NCBI GenBank assembly: GCA_947570615.1
Contig: CANOVJ010000042.1
Location: forward strand, 1 to 35,921
DNA length: 35,921 nucleotides
Reading direction: 5' to 3'
Source of the DNA: an uncultured Lachnospiraceae bacterium
GTDB lineage: Bacteria; Bacillota; Clostridia; Lachnospirales; Lachnospiraceae
Shown here one piece after another: positions 1 through 9,257 of the stretch (the stretch's first letter is position 1; each line of letters opens with the position of its first letter). Under the pieces are notes generated by a model that made no database searches, was not told the DNA's origin, and worked only from the letters and a program-made list of their open reading frames with translations. The translations under genes and the position numbers were made by a program.

Positions 1-1199
<1,199 letters not shown>

Positions 1200-1230
1200 T
1201 CCCTTTCCCTCCCTTTTTTACATGAAATTA

Positions 1231-1259
1231 ATTCTATCAACAACCCGCCGAAAAGTCAA
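1231..1259 (-). promoter_or_regulatory. Sigma-A-type promoter for ilvN(copy 1)-ilvC
   Basis: On the minus strand, TTGACT (1254-1259), a 17-bp spacer, then TAGAAT (1231-1236). The predicted start leaves a leader of about 25 nt before the TTG codon of ilvN. It sits between the two small-subunit genes. Seen in sequence; activity is inferred. Confidence 0.72.
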
Positions 1260-1263
1260 CGCC

Positions 1264-1749
1264 TTAATCGGTCTCCGCGCACTTCTGAAGCGCCAGGGTG
1301 CCTGTGCGGGCCACCTCCACAATGCTGACAGACTTAAACATACCGATAAAGAGCTGGATCCGGTCCGGCGTATCGCACATCTGGATCAGCATCATGCTTT
1401 TGGACATATCCACAATGCGGGCGTTCATAATGTCACAGATCTCCATGATATCCCGGCGGTTGTTTCTGTTGTATTTCACCTTCATCAGAAGCAGCTCCCG
1501 GCTGATGCTGACCGCCTCGTCAAAGGTTTTGACCTTGATCACGTCCAGCTTTTTGTTAAGCTGTTTTTCAATCTGCTCTATGGTGCGCTTATCCCCGCTG
1601 CTGACGATGGTCATGCAGGATACCGCAGGATCGTCGGTCTCTCCCACCGCCAGGGAATCGATATTAAAGCAACGTCTCGAGAAAAGCCCGGCCACCTTGC
1701 ACAGTACGCCGGAGCGGTTCTCCACTGATACTGAATAAATCCTTTTCAT
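1264..1749 (-). CDS. ilvN: Acetolactate synthase small subunit, copy 2 (ACT-domain paralogue)
   Basis: A second small subunit of 161 residues directly downstream of ilvB (41 bp). The N-terminal ACT motif is intact (NRSGVL, GLFSRRCFNID) and the effector-contact positions N11, G14 and N29 are kept. The C-terminal half holds EVARTGTLAL but ends in a cysteine-containing tail (QKCAETD) unlike copy 1. The two copies are clearly diverged in sequence, so they are paralogues and not a recent duplication. Probable role: regulatory partner of the adjacent IlvB, perhaps with different valine sensitivity (inference). The ATG start has an AAAGGAG site upstream. Confidence 0.9.
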   Translation of the reverse strand: MKRIYSVSVENRSGVLCKVAGLFSRRCFNIDSLAVGETDDPAVSCMTIVSSGDKRTIEQIEKQLNKKLDVIKVKTFDEAVSISRELLLMKVKYNRNNRRDIMEICDIMNARIVDMSKSMMLIQMCDTPDRIQLFIGMFKSVSIVEVARTGTLALQKCAETD

Positions 1750-1790
1750 ACTTTATTCCGCTCCTTTCACAGCCGCACTCCTGCGGCGGC

Positions 1791-3407
1791 TTATTTCACC
1801 AGATCCATGGGGTCAATGATACATTCAAGCAGCACGGATTCATCCTTTTCAAGAAATTCATCTATCACCTCATCGGCCTGATCCATATTCTCAAGGCGGA
1901 GGAATTTCAGGTCATAGGCGCCGGAGAGCTTCTCCAGATCCGGGCTTCCCGACAGATCCACCACAGAATAGTGATCCTGATAGGTATAGTGCTGGAATTC
2001 CCTCACCATTCCCAGATAATTATTCTTAAGCACCACGATTTTTACCCGAATATCGTGCTGACGCATGGTGGCCAGCTCCATCATGGACATCTGGAAGGAG
2101 CCGTCCCCGCAGACCGCGATCACCTGCCTGTCCTTATCGGCCAGCCTGGCTCCCATGGCGGCAGGGATGGAATACCCCATGGTTCCCATCCCGCCGGAGG
2201 TCAGAAAACGTCCCTTCCTCACAATGTGATATCCGCAGGACCAGATCTGATTCTGTCCCACATCCGCCACATAGACGCCGTCCTCCTGCATTTTGTCAGA
2301 GAGCATGGTGATAAACCGGGCCGGATCCACATAGGCGGGATTGGGATTTCTTCGGGGCGCCATGGTCGTTTTATAGTCGTTAAGGACGGACACCCAGTCC
2401 CCCTGTTCACAGTCCATCTCCTGCCGGAGAAGATCCTCAAAAATATGTCTGGCGTCTCCCACCAGCGGAATGGTGGGCCCCACGTTCTTGCCAATTTCAG
2501 CCGGATCCACGTCGATATGGATCAGCACCTTGTTGTTGGTGATCAGATCCGGCTGGTTCACGGCCCGGTCCGCCACCCTGGCTCCCACCATGATCAGCAG
2601 ATCCGACTCGTTCATGGCCCGGTTGGCGCAGGGCTTTCCGTTATTCCCCACCATCCCGAAGTAGAGCGGATGTCTGGTAGGCATGACGCCGATTCCCATC
2701 ATGGTGGAGACCACCGGAATTTCATATTTTTCACAAAACTCCCGCAAAAGTCCCTCCGCGCCGGAGAGCAGAACGCCGCCGCCCGCGCAGATCAGGGGCC
2801 TTCTGGCCTTTGTGAGCTCTGCCGCCACCTTTTTGATCTGCACCATATTTCCCTTTACCGTGGGCTTGTAGGTGCGCATGGACACCGAATCGGGATAAAC
2901 GAACTTTTTCAGCTCCGCATTCTGAATATCGATGGGAACGTCGATCAGCACCGGGCCTCTGCGTCCCGTATTGGCGATATGAAAAGCCTCTTTGAAGATG
3001 CGGGGGATTTCGTTCGCATTCTTCACCAGATAGCTGTATTTCACAAAGGATTCCACCGCTCCCGTGATATCCGCCTCCTGGAAAACGTCGCTGCCGATCA
3101 GCTCGGAATTCACCTGACCGGTGATGCATACCAGCGGGATACTGTCCGCAAAGGCGGTGGCGATTCCCGTAATCACGTTGGTGGCTCCGGGGCCGGACGT
3201 AACGGCACAGACGCCCACCTTCCCGGAAACCCTGGCAAGGCCGCTGGCCGCATGGGCGGCGTTCTGCTCTGTCCTGATCAGGATTGTCCGCACGGGCGAA
3301 TCAAGAATACTGTTATAAAAGGGACAGATGGCTACCCCGGGATAGCCGAACACATATTCAACCCCTTCCTCCTCCAGACATTTTACGATTGCATCTGCTC
3401 CTGTCAT
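1791..3407 (-). CDS. ilvB: Acetolactate synthase large (catalytic) subunit
   Basis: Thiamine-diphosphate enzyme that condenses pyruvate with pyruvate or 2-oxobutyrate, the first common step of branched-chain amino acid synthesis. It has 538 residues, slightly short for the family (about 550-590). Visible in order: N-terminal TPP domain with GYPGVA and the catalytic glutamate in IRTEQNAAHAA (about residue 47); central FAD-type domain; C-terminal TPP domain with GDGSFQMSMMELAT and the metal/TPP asparagine segment KNNYLGMVREFQ. The linked small subunits argue for the anabolic enzyme and against a catabolic pyruvate-only AlsS. Start ATG with GAGGTAG upstream. A GCTGC-CTTT-GCAGC hairpin lies in the 48-bp gap before it; no T-box or leader-peptide attenuator was seen. 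Confidence 0.95.
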   Translation of the reverse strand: MTGADAIVKCLEEEGVEYVFGYPGVAICPFYNSILDSPVRTILIRTEQNAAHAASGLARVSGKVGVCAVTSGPGATNVITGIATAFADSIPLVCITGQVNSELIGSDVFQEADITGAVESFVKYSYLVKNANEIPRIFKEAFHIANTGRRGPVLIDVPIDIQNAELKKFVYPDSVSMRTYKPTVKGNMVQIKKVAAELTKARRPLICAGGGVLLSGAEGLLREFCEKYEIPVVSTMMGIGVMPTRHPLYFGMVGNNGKPCANRAMNESDLLIMVGARVADRAVNQPDLITNNKVLIHIDVDPAEIGKNVGPTIPLVGDARHIFEDLLRQEMDCEQGDWVSVLNDYKTTMAPRRNPNPAYVDPARFITMLSDKMQEDGVYVADVGQNQIWSCGYHIVRKGRFLTSGGMGTMGYSIPAAMGARLADKDRQVIAVCGDGSFQMSMMELATMRQHDIRVKIVVLKNNYLGMVREFQHYTYQDHYSVVDLSGSPDLEKLSGAYDLKFLRLENMDQADEVIDEFLEKDESVLLECIIDPMDLVK

Positions 3408-3455
3408 ATCTACCTCATTTCCGCTGCAAAGGCAGCATTTTACGATCTTTATGTA

Positions 3456-3929
3456 TCAGAATTTATTAAAAAATTTTGCGAAAGGCTCCACCACATCCCC
3501 CAGATCCTTTATGGCCCTGTTGAGCCCCTCGAAGTCTACGGATTCAAGCTGCTCCATCACTCTGGAGACAGTCTCCTCATTTTCCAGGATAAATTCGTCC
3601 ATATTCCGGCCCATACCGGTTATGGACTCGCTCATCTGGGAGATCCCCGCAAGAGCCTCGTCCGCCAGTTCCATGGTCTGACCGGCCTGGGAGATGATGC
3701 CGTCCACATGGGACACGGTCTTCAAAATCGCGGGAACCACCAGCACCAGCGCGCAGATAATGGCGATGGCTGAGATCACGGAGATCACCGTCCTTGCCCG
3801 CTCGTAAAAAAGCTGCTTTTCCGAGCTCTCGATCAGTCTGGAGAGCAGCGCCTTTTCCTCCCGGTCCGCCCCCTGATGCGGCGCCTGCGCCGGTGAATTT
3901 GTTTTCATTTCCCACCTGTCCGGATTCAT
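3456..3929 (-). CDS. Single-span membrane protein with coiled-coil-like tail, unknown function
   Basis: I do not recognise a named family. With the ATG at 3927-3929 (GGGAGG six bases upstream; the TTG two codons earlier directly abuts that site) the protein has 157 residues. There is a polar N-terminus of about 45 residues, one hydrophobic span at about 46-70, and a helical heptad-like region after it (repeated D/E-x-L/I patterns such as SQMSESITGMGRNMDEF). The layout resembles methyl-accepting or division-type single-span proteins with an outer coiled coil, but no signalling motif is visible. It lies 33 bp after metH and 48 bp before ilvB on the same strand, so it is probably co-transcribed; its link to amino acid synthesis is unclear. 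Confidence 0.75.
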   Translation of the reverse strand: MNPDRWEMKTNSPAQAPHQGADREEKALLSRLIESSEKQLFYERARTVISVISAIAIICALVLVVPAILKTVSHVDGIISQAGQTMELADEALAGISQMSESITGMGRNMDEFILENEETVSRVMEQLESVDFEGLNRAIKDLGDVVEPFAKFFNKF

Positions 3930-3968
3930 TGCCAATCCTCCCGTCAGTTTTTACGTTGCTTCCTGCTT

Positions 3969-6566
3969 CTATTCCAGCCCGAGAAGGCTTTTGGCCACCC
4001 GCACGGCGTCCGCCGCATCCCTGGAGTATGCGTCAGCCCCGATCTCCCGGGCATATTCCGGCGTGATCACCGCGCCTCCGATCATAATCCTGGCAGAGAC
4101 CTTCCGCTCCCTGGCAAGGGCGATCACATGCTTCATCTCCTGCATGGTGGTGGTCATGAGGGCCGACAGGGCGATAATGGCCGCCTGATGCCCGATGGCC
4201 GCCTCCACGATGGTTTCCCCGGGGACATCCTTTCCCAGGTCGATCACCTGGAATCCGTAGTTTTTCAGCATCAGCGCCACCAGATTTTTGCCGATATCGT
4301 GAATATCCCCGGCCACGGTGGCGATCACCACCACCGGCATCTGCGTCTTTTTTGTCCCCACCGCCAGCAAAGGCTCCAGATATTCGATGGAAATCTTCAT
4401 GGCCTCGGCGCTGGCGATGAGCTGGGGCAGGAAATACTTTCCTTTATCGAACAGCTCTCCCACCTCGTTGATGGCGGGAAGCAGGAGCTCATTTAAGATC
4501 AGGGACGCGTCCGTCCCCTCTTCCACCGCAGCTTTTGTGTGCTCCAGGATCTGTCTGCGGTTTCCCTTCATCACGTCCCTGTAAAGGATATGCTCCGAAA
4601 AGGAAGCCCCCTTTGCCTTCTCCTCTGAAGCCGGATCCGAAATCTGTTCCCTCCCGGCAGGCCGGGCCGGAACGCCGCTCCCGGGTAAATCGCCCGTCTT
4701 ATGCTCCCCGCCGGGGGCAGCGCCGACTGCCAGAGCCGCCGGGGGCGGGGCGGGATTTCTCCTTCTGTATTCCTCCATTCTCTCAATATAGCGGATATCG
4801 GCCCCCTCCTTATCCATCAGCAGATCCGACGCAAAGGCCATATTCATGAGCAGCTCCTGGGAGGGATTGGCGATGGCCATGGTAAGCCCCTCCCGGATGG
4901 CCATGGTGAGAAAGGCGGTGTTCACAAAGCTTCTCTCCGGCAGGCCAAAGGAAATGTTGGAGAGGCCGCAGATGGTGGCAAGCCCTCTCTCCCGGCAATA
5001 GCGGATGGTCTCAAGCACCTCCTGCGCCGCCCTTTTGTTGGCTCCCACGGTGGTGACCAGGCCGTCCACCACGATGTCCTCCCTGGTCATACCGGCGTCA
5101 AAAGCCATCTGAGAGATCTTCTCAATGATCTCAATTTTTTCCTGAAGGCTCTCAGGAAGCCCCTTATCAGACAGCGGCAGAAGGATAAACATGGCCCCGT
5201 ATTTTCTTGCGATGGGAAGCAGCCTTTCCAGCTTTTCGCTCTCCCCGGAGATGGAATTGATCAGCGCTCTCCCGGGATAGCGCCGAAGAGCCGCCTCGAT
5301 CACCTCCACATGGCTGGAATCGATGGACAGAGGAAGATTGGACTGCTCCATCACTTCATCCAAAACCTTAAGCATCGTCTCCTTTTCATCGATGCCGCTC
5401 ATCCCCACATTGATGTCCAGGACCGACGCGCCGCATTCCTCCTGCTCCCTGGCATAGGACGCCGCCAGATCCAGTCTGCCCTCCCTAAGCTCTGCCTGCA
5501 GCTTCTTCTTTCCTGTGGGATTGATCCGCTCTCCCACCACCAGAAAGGGGGAATCCAGCCCGAAGGCCAGGGTCTTTCTCTCGCTGGTGAGATAGCGCAT
5601 GGGAGACGCACCTTTCTTTGGCACGGAGAGATTTTCTGCGGAAAAAATCTCTGCTGAAAGCCCTTCCGTGGCTTCCACCAGCTTTTTTATATACTCAGGT
5701 GATGTCCCGCAGCAGCCGCCCAGAATCCTGGCGCCCGCCTCCGCCAGATTTTTCATTCCCGCCCCGAAGGTGTCCGGATCCATGTCGTAGACGGTCTCCC
5801 CCGCCTCGTTTAAGGCGGGCATCCCCGCATTTGGTTTGGCAATCACCGGAATGGACACCGCCTCCGCGATCTGTGTAATCAGCGCCTGCATCCGGTCCGG
5901 GCCGGTGGAACAGTTCGCCCCCACCGCGCACGCCCCCAGCTTCTCCAGGGTAACCGCCGCCGTCAGCGCGTCTGTCCCGTACAGGGTTCTCCCGTCCGGC
6001 TCAAAGGTGAGAGTGACCATCACGGGAAGATCGCAGACCTCCCTGGCCGCAATCAGCGCCGCCCGGCTCTCCTGAAGACTCATCATGGTTTCCACCACCA
6101 GAAGATCCGCCCCTGCATCGGCGATCAGCCGGATCTGCTCCTTATAGACACAGATAAGCTCCTCAAAGTCCATATTCCCCATGGGGGCGAGCTGGCGTCC
6201 CGTCATGGTGATATCCCCCGCCACCAGCGCTTTTCCCAAAGCCGCCCGGCGGGAGAGCTCCACCAGAGCATGGTTGATCCGGGCAATCTCCCCCTCCAGA
6301 CCATACTCCGCCAGCTTGATGCGGTTGGCGGTAAAGGTGGGCGCGTAAAGAATATTGCTGCCTGCCTCCACATATTCTCTCTGCAGCTCTACCAGTACAT
6401 CGGGATGCTCCAGAATCCACTTTTCAGGGCAGACTCCCGCCGGCATCCCTCTTTTCATCAGGTTGGAGCCGGTAGCCCCGTCCAGATAAATCAGTTTATT
6501 ATGAGAAAACTCTTTAAATTCCTTAATTGTCACGATCCCCCGCTCCATCCGTCTCAAAATTTCCAT
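3969..6566 (-). CDS. metH: Cobalamin-dependent methionine synthase lacking the reactivation domain
   Basis: Transfers a methyl group from methyltetrahydrofolate through cobalamin to homocysteine. Domains: homocysteine-binding barrel (to about 300) with zinc cysteines in ANCSTGP (about 218) and GGCCGTS (about 283-284); pterin-binding barrel (about 320-590); B12 cap helices (about 655-735); B12 Rossmann domain with the lower-ligand motif DIHDIGKN (about 753). It ends at 865 residues with no AdoMet-binding activation domain, versus about 1200 in E. coli. An unusual Pro/Gly/Ala-rich linker (about 595-650) joins the pterin and cap domains. Start uncertain: ATG at 6566 lies almost on the predicted transcription start; ATG 6548 or GTG 6533 (VTIKEF) may be the true start. 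Confidence 0.92.
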   Translation of the reverse strand: MEILRRMERGIVTIKEFKEFSHNKLIYLDGATGSNLMKRGMPAGVCPEKWILEHPDVLVELQREYVEAGSNILYAPTFTANRIKLAEYGLEGEIARINHALVELSRRAALGKALVAGDITMTGRQLAPMGNMDFEELICVYKEQIRLIADAGADLLVVETMMSLQESRAALIAAREVCDLPVMVTLTFEPDGRTLYGTDALTAAVTLEKLGACAVGANCSTGPDRMQALITQIAEAVSIPVIAKPNAGMPALNEAGETVYDMDPDTFGAGMKNLAEAGARILGGCCGTSPEYIKKLVEATEGLSAEIFSAENLSVPKKGASPMRYLTSERKTLAFGLDSPFLVVGERINPTGKKKLQAELREGRLDLAASYAREQEECGASVLDINVGMSGIDEKETMLKVLDEVMEQSNLPLSIDSSHVEVIEAALRRYPGRALINSISGESEKLERLLPIARKYGAMFILLPLSDKGLPESLQEKIEIIEKISQMAFDAGMTREDIVVDGLVTTVGANKRAAQEVLETIRYCRERGLATICGLSNISFGLPERSFVNTAFLTMAIREGLTMAIANPSQELLMNMAFASDLLMDKEGADIRYIERMEEYRRRNPAPPPAALAVGAAPGGEHKTGDLPGSGVPARPAGREQISDPASEEKAKGASFSEHILYRDVMKGNRRQILEHTKAAVEEGTDASLILNELLLPAINEVGELFDKGKYFLPQLIASAEAMKISIEYLEPLLAVGTKKTQMPVVVIATVAGDIHDIGKNLVALMLKNYGFQVIDLGKDVPGETIVEAAIGHQAAIIALSALMTTTMQEMKHVIALARERKVSARIMIGGAVITPEYAREIGADAYSRDAADAVRVAKSLLGLE

Positions 6567-6573
6567 GTGGTAT

Positions 6574-6602
6574 ACTATAACACAAAATCTGGAAAAAGCA
6601 TA
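6574..6602 (-). promoter_or_regulatory. Probable extended -10 promoter for metH
   Basis: On the minus strand TATAGT (6574-6579) is preceded by TGT, giving an extended -10 (TGnTATAGT). The -35 region is poor. The predicted transcript starts at or beside the ATG at 6566, which favours a downstream translation start for metH. No cobalamin or SAM riboswitch was recognised here. Confidence 0.45.
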
Positions 6603-6664
6603 CCGTCTGTTAAAAGCGATATGCTTAATCTGTGGTGATAGCCGCTATGCTGTTCAAAAATGGC

Positions 6665-7324
6665 TCATTCGTCCGGCTGTGCGTCCGTGTCCTCCCCTTC
6701 CGGGGACGCCTGTCCGCCATCCGCTCCGGTTTCAGGTTCAGGCCCGGTCATATCCTCCGCCCCGGAAGAATCTCCCTCCCCCGCAGGCGCTTCGTCCTCA
6801 GCCTGCGGATCTTCCTCCTCTTCGGTAAAGATTTCCTCCGGAATATTGCCGTGGAGAATGGAAACTATATACTGAAAACGCACATTGGCAAACTCATAAT
6901 TCTGACGGGCCACATCCTCCAGGGAGGCGTCAAACTCCTCTCCCCCGTAGGCCATATGATAATAGGAGACCGCCTCGGACATGTACATACTGGCCTCCCC
7001 CGCCAGCTCCGCCACACCGGGAAAGCCCTCCGGCACCTCCAGGGAAGCCATCTGCTGAAAGGAAGTATCCATGGAGTCCAGAAGAGAGAGAAGCTCCGTC
7101 ACCGAAGTCTCGGACTGAGGATCCAGGGCGTTGATGGAAGAATCGAAGATCCTCACATTCTCGAAGAACTGATTCATGTTGGCTTTATAATTTTCAAGCT
7201 CCGCGTCCTTTCCGCAGCCGGTGAGAAGACACACCGGCAGAAAAAGAAGCGCAAATCTTATGATAAAAAATGCTTTTGCGTTAAAAGACTGTTTTTTCAA
7301 AGCGTGTTCCTCTTTATGTATCAT
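6665..7324 (-). CDS. Predicted lipoprotein with acidic C-terminal tail, unknown function
   Basis: 219 residues. After a basic N-terminus (KKQSFNAK) comes a hydrophobic stretch ending in LLTGC, a lipobox that places the lipidated cysteine at residue 37. The mature part is helical and is followed from about residue 165 by a strongly acidic Glu/Asp/Gly/Pro tail, probably disordered. Its ATG overlaps the TGA of the upstream small membrane gene (ATGA, 7321-7324), so translation is coupled. Likely anchored on the outer face of the cytoplasmic membrane. No enzyme motif seen; I know no function. Confidence 0.83.
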   Translation of the reverse strand: MIHKEEHALKKQSFNAKAFFIIRFALLFLPVCLLTGCGKDAELENYKANMNQFFENVRIFDSSINALDPQSETSVTELLSLLDSMDTSFQQMASLEVPEGFPGVAELAGEASMYMSEAVSYYHMAYGGEEFDASLEDVARQNYEFANVRFQYIVSILHGNIPEEIFTEEEEDPQAEDEAPAGEGDSSGAEDMTGPEPETGADGGQASPEGEDTDAQPDE

Positions 7325-7587
7325 TTCAGGAGACGGATCCGGCCGATCAGGGGAACCTCCTTCTCCTCCTGGTTGATGGCCGCAATCAGCCCCAGCACCC
7401 AGCAGACCAGTATAAAAACCCCCCAGATCTGGCCAATACAGGGAATAAACGTCGGGATGGAAAAAAGCCAGATCACCAGCGCCTGGTTGAGATGGAATTT
7501 CGCCCCTTCCTTATCTCCGCCCAGCAGCGCCACAAAAAAGCCGATCCATGTGATATATGCCACAATACCTGTCGTTCTTGCATCCAT
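7321..7587 (-). CDS. Small integral membrane protein (DUF4870/TM2-like)
   Basis: 88 residues with hydrophobic segments at about 7-23, 35-50 and 52-70. The pattern FxxALLGGDKEGAKFHLNQALVIW resembles the DUF4870-type small membrane proteins, in which a short polar loop with histidine and asparagine lies between helices; this family call is from memory and moderate. GGAG lies 8 nt before the ATG. It is coupled to the following lipoprotein gene by an ATGA overlap and sits in a four-gene envelope cluster. Confidence 0.8.
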   Translation of the reverse strand: MDARTTGIVAYITWIGFFVALLGGDKEGAKFHLNQALVIWLFSIPTFIPCIGQIWGVFILVCWVLGLIAAINQEEKEVPLIGRIRLLK

Positions 7588-7685
7588 TTTATTTTCTCCA
7601 TTCTGCGCGTTGACAGAAGTGTCTTCCTTCCTCCTGATCCGCGCCCTTGTATGTACTTCATAAACAGCTTTTGTCCCTTAAAGCT

Positions 7686-8138
7686 TTACATGATATGGCT
7701 GAGAATCCATATTACCTTAATGACCCACTGGGTCAATATCACGCCGAGAGCGGCGTACAGGTAATACTCCGTATGAATTTCCCTCTCTTCAAAAGAGCCG
7801 CTTATATGTTTGCGGTAAAAGCACAGCACCATGAAATGAAAAAAGGCGCAGACGCCAAAGAGTACGGCGGGATGAAAGCAAACGCTCTTTAACATCTCCC
7901 CCTGAAACAGGAAATAAAAGGCTCTCGTTCCTCCGCATCCGGGACAGGGCAGACCGCATCTTCTGCGGATGGCACAGTCCGCCAGCTTTCCGTATCTGTC
8001 GTACCCTGTCCGCGAAAACCATACGCCCGTAAGACAAAAAGGCAGCCAGAGCACCTTGCCCGCCTGATAAAAAAGTTCATCCGCCCGGATCCTCTTATCC
8101 CGCGTCCGGTCAATAATAAAATTCATCGGCAAACTCAT
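7686..8138 (-). CDS. DUF2752 family membrane protein
   Basis: 150 residues with the DUF2752 signature: a cysteine-rich turn C-x7-GLPCPGCGGTRAFY (about residues 55-75) between hydrophobic segments (about 27-43, 85-107 and 127-147). DUF2752 proteins are small membrane proteins of unknown role, common in Clostridia and Bacteroidetes. The start at 8138 lies inside the 3' end of the upstream zinc-ribbon gene (29-bp overlap); the in-frame ATG at 8126 is the alternative. Neither has a strong ribosome site, so coupled translation is likely. Confidence 0.85.
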   Translation of the reverse strand: MSLPMNFIIDRTRDKRIRADELFYQAGKVLWLPFCLTGVWFSRTGYDRYGKLADCAIRRRCGLPCPGCGGTRAFYFLFQGEMLKSVCFHPAVLFGVCAFFHFMVLCFYRKHISGSFEEREIHTEYYLYAALGVILTQWVIKVIWILSHIM

Positions 8139-8730
8139 TTAAAAAATCGTTGTAGAAGGCAGAACCGCTTATGACCAGAGAGACAATGATAAGAGCGATG
8201 GCAACGCCTCCTGTGGCGATTCCGGCAATAGCCATTCCCTTCCCGTCATATTTAAAGCTGATCGTGATAATTCCCAGCACAATCGCCGCGATGGCAAGAA
8301 CCGCGCTGAACAGCCCCAGGCAGCAGCATAATATGGAAATAATACCGCACACCAGGGAGGCGATGGCAAATCCGATATTCCCTCCCCCCTGCTTTTCCAC
8401 AACGGGATCCGCCGCGTAATACTGGGACTGACGGGAATCATAGTAAGTATTGGACTGTGATCCTGTATTGTCGTAGCTGTGCTGCGCACTGCCATAGTTG
8501 ATCTGGATCTCGGGAACCGGAGCGGGCTTTTCCTCCTCCGCGTCGGTGATCTTCTCGAAGGAGTCCTCCTTCTCCTGCCCGGAGAAGAGTCCGCCCTCCT
8601 GCCTGGTTTCCTCCCCGCCAAACCATGAATCGGTTTTTTCCAACTTCGCACCACAGTTGCTGCAGAACCTGGCAGATGCGTCATTCTGATTTCCGCACTG
8701 GGTACAGTACACTTTCTTTTCCTCGCTCAT
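8110..8730 (-). CDS. Zinc-ribbon membrane protein with DUF4190-like domain
   Basis: 206 residues. The N-terminus is a zinc ribbon with cysteines 9, 12, 23 and 26 (CTQCG, FCSNCG). A polar Gln/Ser/Tyr-rich linker (about 40-125) follows, then two hydrophobic helices with Gly-rich ends (IGFAIASLVCGIISILCC and GMAIAGIATGGVAIALII), the typical DUF4190 arrangement. Probably a membrane-anchored protein of unknown role with a cytosolic zinc ribbon. It is first in the minus-strand envelope cluster and has a clear promoter at 8765-8793 and a strong site (GAGGAGAAGAA) before the ATG. Confidence 0.87.
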   Translation of the reverse strand: MSEEKKVYCTQCGNQNDASARFCSNCGAKLEKTDSWFGGEETRQEGGLFSGQEKEDSFEKITDAEEEKPAPVPEIQINYGSAQHSYDNTGSQSNTYYDSRQSQYYAADPVVEKQGGGNIGFAIASLVCGIISILCCCLGLFSAVLAIAAIVLGIITISFKYDGKGMAIAGIATGGVAIALIIVSLVISGSAFYNDFLNEFADEFYY

Positions 8731-8764
8731 TTCTTCTCCTCTTCCATTTCGTAGTTATTCTTAT

Positions 8765-8793
8765 ATTTTAAGATAATACCGGATAAATGTCCA
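8765..8793 (-). promoter_or_regulatory. Promoter of the zinc-ribbon/DUF2752/lipoprotein cluster
   Basis: Minus strand: TGGACA (8788-8793), 17-bp spacer, TAAAAT (8765-8770). Both hexamers match the consensus at five of six positions. It is in the divergent gap shared with the Cys/Gly-rich gene on the other strand. Confidence 0.68.
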
Positions 8794-8879
8794 TATAAAA
8801 ATATTTTCCTTTTGCAGAAACACAAACAAGCCGTGGCACATATGATAAACCATAAAACAAAAACCTTTTGGAGGCAATT

Positions 8880-9128
8880 ATGAGTGATTTAACAGCTACC
8901 GGATGCGGCTGCGGCAATGGCGCAAGCGTTAACAACAATGGATGTGGGTCTCTGATCTGGCTCATTCTCTTAATGTGCTGCTGCGGAAACGGCAATAATG
9001 GCTGTGGCTTCGGAAACGGATTCGGTTTCTTTGGAAACAACTCCGAGAACGGATGCTGCGACCTGATCTGGCTTATCATCTTACTGTCCTGCTGCGGTGG
9101 CGGCAACGGCTGTGGCTGCGGATGCTAA
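8880..9128 (+). CDS. Small Cys/Gly-rich double-repeat protein (chorion-class high-cysteine-like)
   Basis: 82 residues from the ATG at 8880, which has GGAGG 6 nt upstream (the in-frame TTG at 8868 lies before that site). It has 14 cysteines and many glycines and asparagines. Two repeat units, about residues 21-45 and 58-82, share the core (S/D)LIWLI(L/I)L followed by a cysteine cluster (CCC or CC) and Gly/Asn/Cys runs. Small proteins of this kind in Lachnospiraceae carry the automatic name chorion class high-cysteine protein; no function is known to me. It has no signal peptide, but the repeated hydrophobic octets could insert in or lie on a membrane. The gene is free-standing: own upstream AT-rich region and a strong terminator. 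Confidence 0.85.
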   Translation: MSDLTATGCGCGNGASVNNNGCGSLIWLILLMCCCGNGNNGCGFGNGFGFFGNNSENGCCDLIWLIILLSCCGGGNGCGCGC

Positions 9129-9166
9129 TTTGAAAGCATAAGATTCTTTTCATCATGTCTGAGGGG

Positions 9167-9191
9167 CGGGCTCTGAAAAGAGCCCGTTTTT
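9167..9191 (+). terminator. Intrinsic terminator after the Cys/Gly-rich gene
   Basis: A perfect 8-bp stem, CGGGCTCT (9167-9174) with AGAGCCCG (9179-9186), a GAAA tetraloop, then five T. It separates this gene from the next plus-strand pair. Confidence 0.9.
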
Positions 9192-9257
9192 CACACTTTT
9201 TTACATATCATCCCGACGGAGAACATAAAATGTGGAAACAGGCGGTAAGGAGCGGCC

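Noticed and set aside
3408-3455. Possible attenuator before ilvB
   Set aside because: A short GCTGC/GCAGC hairpin exists, but there is no leader peptide with Val/Leu/Ile codons and no T-run.
1971-3773. A 600-codon plus-strand ORF opposite ilvB
   Set aside because: It is antisense to a full, motif-complete ilvB. High GC and codon bias give long open antisense frames; it has no recognisable motif or ribosome site.
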